Of a stretch of 5,709 bases of DNA, positions 5,123 to 5,709 are shown in pieces. Below the pieces are notes generated by a model. The model was not told the origin of the DNA, searched no databases, and saw only the letters and a list, made by a program, of their open reading frames with translations. Position 1 is the stretch's first letter; every line of letters begins with the position of its first letter. Made by a program: the position numbers and the translations under genes. Location of the stretch: NCBI GenBank assembly GCA_946478915.1, contig CAMLER010000365.1, positions 1 through 5,709 of the forward strand, written 5' to 3'. The stretch comes from an uncultured Chryseolinea sp. Lineage in GTDB: Bacteria > Bacteroidota > Bacteroidia > Cytophagales > Cyclobacteriaceae.

Positions 5123-5709
5123 GTACTCAAAAATGTATTAGTGGAATAATGATTCCTTGTGAATTCGTATCCGATGTTATACAACCGTTTGATATCGCTT
5201 AAATCAAATGCGCTGGTATTTCCGAGTTCAGGAGGTTCGATCAGAACGTCGCACAAATTCTTACTCACTGCAGTGTTCCCGCTAATACCGATCAACAAGC
5301 TTCGCTCGATCACTGATCTAAAATTTTTCACATCGTGCTCACTACTGATAAAATTGCAATGGGATCCTATTAAAAGTTCGCATTGGTCGCGCAAGATCTT
5401 TGAAGGAAGATTATCGGTAATGCCACCATCTACATAGTGTTGTCCATTGAGTTGGACAGGCGCAAAAATTACGGGCACACAACAAGAGGCCAGTATGCAG
5501 GGTATTAGATTTCCGGAGGTAAAATACTCCGCTCTACCCGTATTCAAGTTCGTTGTAGCAATTGTCATCGGAATCTTCAAGGCATCGAAACTATTTTCCG
5601 GCATCAGCTTCAAAATCAATTCCTCGAGGTTCATGATATTAACTAAGCCTGTCCACGTCCAGGCTGGACGCAGAGAAGAAAATATTTTCGTAGAGATAAC
5701 TGTATCAAG
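5110..5709 (-). CDS. Patatin-like phospholipase, C-terminal part (5' end outside window)
   Basis: Patatin-like proteins are Ser-Asp dyad lipid acyl hydrolases. The visible 199 residues cover the second half of such a domain: a RPAWTWTGLVNI segment, FDALKIPMTIATTNLNTG, an ASCCVPVIFAPV segment matching the family's AS-x-x-x-P-x-x-F-x-P motif, and YVDGGITDNLP, which carries the catalytic Asp in DGG (codon 5428-5430). A C-terminal helical region follows to the TAG stop. The Met at 5634 is not the start: the frame stays open through 25 more codons to the window edge, and these fit the family. The GxSxG nucleophile and oxyanion-hole glycines must lie to the right and cannot be checked. Length and motif spacing resemble the small bacterial RssA-like patatins. 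There is no sign of a signal peptide or membrane segment in this part. The lipid substrate is unknown. Confidence 0.9.
   Translation of the reverse strand, partial: LDTVISTKIFSSLRPAWTWTGLVNIMNLEELILKLMPENSFDALKIPMTIATTNLNTGRAEYFTSGNLIPCILASCCVPVIFAPVQLNGQHYVDGGITDNLPSKILRDQCELLIGSHCNFISSEHDVKNFRSVIERSLLIGISGNTAVSKNLCDVLIEPPELGNTSAFDLSDIKRLYNIGYEFTRNHYSTNTFLSTARH

Overview
The window looks like a chromosomal segment from a member of the Bacteroidota, probably of the Cytophagales type. The reasons are: starts with no Shine-Dalgarno sequence; promoter elements of the TAnnTTTG type; small outer-membrane barrels whose signal peptides end in Ala-Gln; and a tyrosyl-tRNA synthetase whose N-terminus resembles that group. 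The assignment to a lineage is inference. I see no phage, transposase, CRISPR or RNA gene.

Left half, + strand. The window opens inside a SulP (SLC26-type) anion transporter gene that keeps its C-terminal STAS-like domain (1-1412). Its stop codon overlaps by four bases the start of a beta-carbonic-anhydrase-family gene (1409-2044). SulP next to carbonic anhydrase is a known arrangement that suggests bicarbonate handling. Here, however, the carbonic anhydrase lacks two of its three protein zinc ligands (Cys to Ser, His to Tyr) and the catalytic-dyad Arg (to Leu), while the rest of the fold and the reading frame are intact. It is probably a pseudoenzyme that acts as a sensor, scaffold or regulator of the transporter. 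This is the most interesting item in the window. A Bacteroidota-type promoter in the 54-base gap then drives tyrS (2099-3385), an ordinary housekeeping tyrosyl-tRNA synthetase. The likely start is an ATG 15 bases inside the longest reading frame.

Middle, 3386-3646. This convergent intergenic region holds a GC-rich repeat-like tract, a 9-bp inverted repeat with arms 91 bases apart, and a strong hairpin terminator oriented for the minus-strand gene. I see no credible gene in it.

Right half, - strand. In transcription order there are a patatin-like phospholipase that runs off the right edge (5110-5709), an eight-stranded outer-membrane barrel of the OmpA/OmpX kind (4380-4967), and a second outer-membrane barrel of the OMP_b-brl_2 kind (3647-4279). 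Each barrel gene is followed by its own hairpin and T-tract, so they are probably separate transcription units. A 7-bp-arm palindrome lies just upstream of the candidate promoter of the first barrel gene and may be an operator.
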